Below are positions 15,101 through 15,166 of a stretch of 15,166 bases of DNA, one piece after another. Under the pieces are notes generated by a model that was given only the letters and a program-made list of their open reading frames with translations, was not told the origin of the DNA and ran no database searches. The first letter of the stretch is position 1; each line of letters begins with the position of its first letter. The translations under genes were made by a program, and so were the position numbers. This DNA is from Cenarchaeum sp. SB0662_bin_33 (GTDB lineage Archaea > Thermoproteota > Nitrososphaeria > Nitrososphaerales > Nitrosopumilaceae): assembly GCA_009840065.1 (NCBI GenBank), contig VXON01000179.1, positions 1 to 15,166 of the forward strand, read 5' to 3'.

Positions 15101-15166
15101 GGATGGGCCCTCAAGCCCATCAAAACCACCCACCCCGTCCCGTATACTGGCAACCGGTACTGGTTT
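12125..15166 (-). CDS. Giant LVIVD beta-propeller / multi-Cache repeat protein (5' end outside window)
   Basis: 1013 residues are visible. The frame runs open through the window edge, so the start, and any signal peptide, lie beyond base 15166. The N-terminal visible part (about 14300-15166) has five LVIVD-type units of roughly 53 aa (YALVAS, then D-x-IQVIDVTDP, then DGxxGFDGLEG), expected to form a beta-propeller. The C-terminal part (12125 to about 14100) has six Cache-like units, each with a KRSWLYLYDGYIFGSGYY-type core at about 13905-13960, 13605-13660, 13235-13290, 12874-12930, 12505-12560 and 12139-12195. Spacing is mostly 120-124 aa, with a shorter gap (about 100 aa) between the first two. 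Cache domains usually bind small ligands outside the cell. The protein ends right after the last core (SGYYDYAE), with no transmembrane helix, kinase, HAMP or methyl-accepting domain. A cell-surface or secreted location is inferred. Confidence 0.8.
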   Translation of the reverse strand, partial: KPVPVASIRDGVGGFDGLEGPSDIDFIVTPETTYALITSLLDSAIQIVDVGDPSSPTPVTTILYGADGFDGLEGAISLAIVNTQDSIYALVVGFEDNTMGVLNLTDPTNPLPARVGGDGNVVTLLRPTHVDTVTISESTYALVASYYRNYIQIIDVTDPNAPMPVATIQDGEGGFDGLKTVSRIESVVVSGNTYVLASGFGDNSIQVIDMTNPANPLPVGVIVDGEDGFDGLEGASSMSIFTGSDQTYMLVASYTDDAIQVIDITDPLEPVAITTIYDSQHAPATDTSPAHTSHILDMFDVDSIEARVISTVTEAILHYNIDGNVSGSKDAQVVYGPAVFVLSADTGNVVMHEVDTSLEGIFQNTLSEADRPLDIILNDISINGGTWVNHMFPHPDTNIIQQKRSWLYEHDGYIFGSGHYLHDTQVQSMAEGAVERYKSGEAVVFDVISAEGPSIFVHMDDLDGMLHNSVKTHAQIVAELEMYGHTWVSYISQNPDANTLQPTRMWLKVYDEYVFGYGYHLPDSRIQSLVEGAHLLYESNSEAAFDIITPEEAAHTDDLYPLVLNFTTSETVAHGAYPHLLGAVPTTSLHQADRPWPQIQEEMLADGDAWASYVFKNPDTNTIQLKRTYLQLHDGYIFASGYYLPDARVQAEVDLAVAGYRSLGEDSFESVNRGIGLGDDAHYVSILTQTGTIVASGAPLGYVEDVGGLPVGADRSQLLLHTDLVEAGSVWFESLFTNPATGTEQTKRSWVYLYDDLLFTSGYYIPDSEVQSVVDRAVFLYENEGDTAFDMITPKVPASTDALYPLVLNFTTSETVAHGAYPHLVGAIPAGSIHVGEKPWSQIQEELLTDGGTWTSYIFLNPDTGTSQPKRTWLYLHDGYVFASGYYIRDSQVQAIVHNTVLLYQNDPTGTFTAIDAISEGESADTYPFVLNASTYVIEAHGADPSRNGDVGVALTEADRPVEDILAELENNGGTWSHYTFVNPLTGEEENKRSWLYLYDGYIFGSGYYDYAE
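12701..12760 (-). repeat. 60-bp repeat in the Cache region, copy 1
   Basis: 56 of 60 bases match 13433-13492, exactly 732 bp (244 codons) away. Both copies encode LYPLVLNFTTSETVAHGAYP, so the four differences are silent. Confidence 0.85.
13433..13492 (-). repeat. 60-bp repeat in the Cache region, copy 2
   Basis: Partner of 12701-12760. The offset of two Cache units suggests that a two-unit block was duplicated or that the copies exchange by gene conversion. Confidence 0.85.
14461..14489 (-). repeat. 29-bp repeat in the LVIVD region, copy 1
   Basis: Exact match to 14941-14969, with starts 480 bp apart (three propeller units). It encodes the DGFDGLEGA segment. It indicates recent duplication or gene conversion between propeller units. 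Confidence 0.85.
14941..14969 (-). repeat. 29-bp repeat in the LVIVD region, copy 2
   Basis: Exact partner of 14461-14489. Related but diverged versions occur near 14630-14650 and 15107-15128, marking the propeller period of about 158-162 bp. Confidence 0.85.

Noticed and set aside
1..15166. Mobile elements or CRISPR arrays
   Set aside because: No transposase, integrase, terminal inverted repeats or regularly spaced short repeats with unique spacers were seen; all regular repeats lie within the origin or inside one protein-coding gene.

Overview
The window looks like chromosomal DNA of an ammonia-oxidising-type archaeon (Thaumarchaeota/Nitrososphaerota). The supporting signs are a euryarchaeal-type family D DNA polymerase, an Orc1/Cdc6 initiator, a geranylgeranylglyceryl phosphate synthase (archaeal ether lipids), TATA-type promoters placed for leaderless mRNAs, heavy use of ATA for Ile, and LVIVD-repeat and Cache-like surface proteins. 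By eye the base composition is intermediate (mid-40s % GC), higher than the low-GC free-living marine Nitrosopumilus type. A sponge-symbiont or Cenarchaeum-like lineage would fit, but the species is inference. No rRNA, tRNA, CRISPR array or transposon was seen.

Layout. Positions 1-215 hold a probable replication origin: three copies of a 16-bp origin-recognition-box-like element, two of them facing each other around a pair of 12-bp direct repeats, then an A-rich tract running up to orc1/cdc6 (216-1415, +). The small subunit of DNA polymerase D (1407-2822, -) converges on and overlaps the end of cdc6. It shares a 42-bp divergent promoter region with a SpoIIM-family membrane protein (2865-3404, +). 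That gene ends inside the stop codon of a J-domain protein with a long beta-rich tail (3401-4528, -). Next comes a solitary D12-class adenine-N6 DNA methyltransferase (4617-5441, -).

A roughly 300-bp intergenic stretch (5442-5748) contains a 15-bp direct repeat, a GATC palindrome and a possible 20-codon ORF behind a consensus Shine-Dalgarno. It is followed by a two-gene unit on the minus strand: an uncharacterised 113-aa protein and a membrane-anchored winged-helix protein. A 16-bp perfect palindrome separates this unit from a plus-strand pair, GGGP synthase and the catalytic large subunit of polymerase D (DP2, 7292-10621). Serine hydroxymethyltransferase (10627-11940, -) converges on DP2. 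The last 3 kb is the C-terminal 1013 residues of a giant minus-strand protein made of LVIVD beta-propeller repeats followed by six Cache-like repeats; its start lies beyond the window.

How the genes fit together: origin, initiator and both subunits of the replicative polymerase lie within 11 kb, as in other archaea where replication genes sit near oriC. The membrane-lipid enzyme sits 5' of DP2 in one transcription unit. The best candidates for undescribed biology are the compact origin, the J-domain protein with a substituted HPD motif, the methyltransferase/small-ORF/membrane-wHTH region, and the propeller-Cache protein that carries no signalling output domain.
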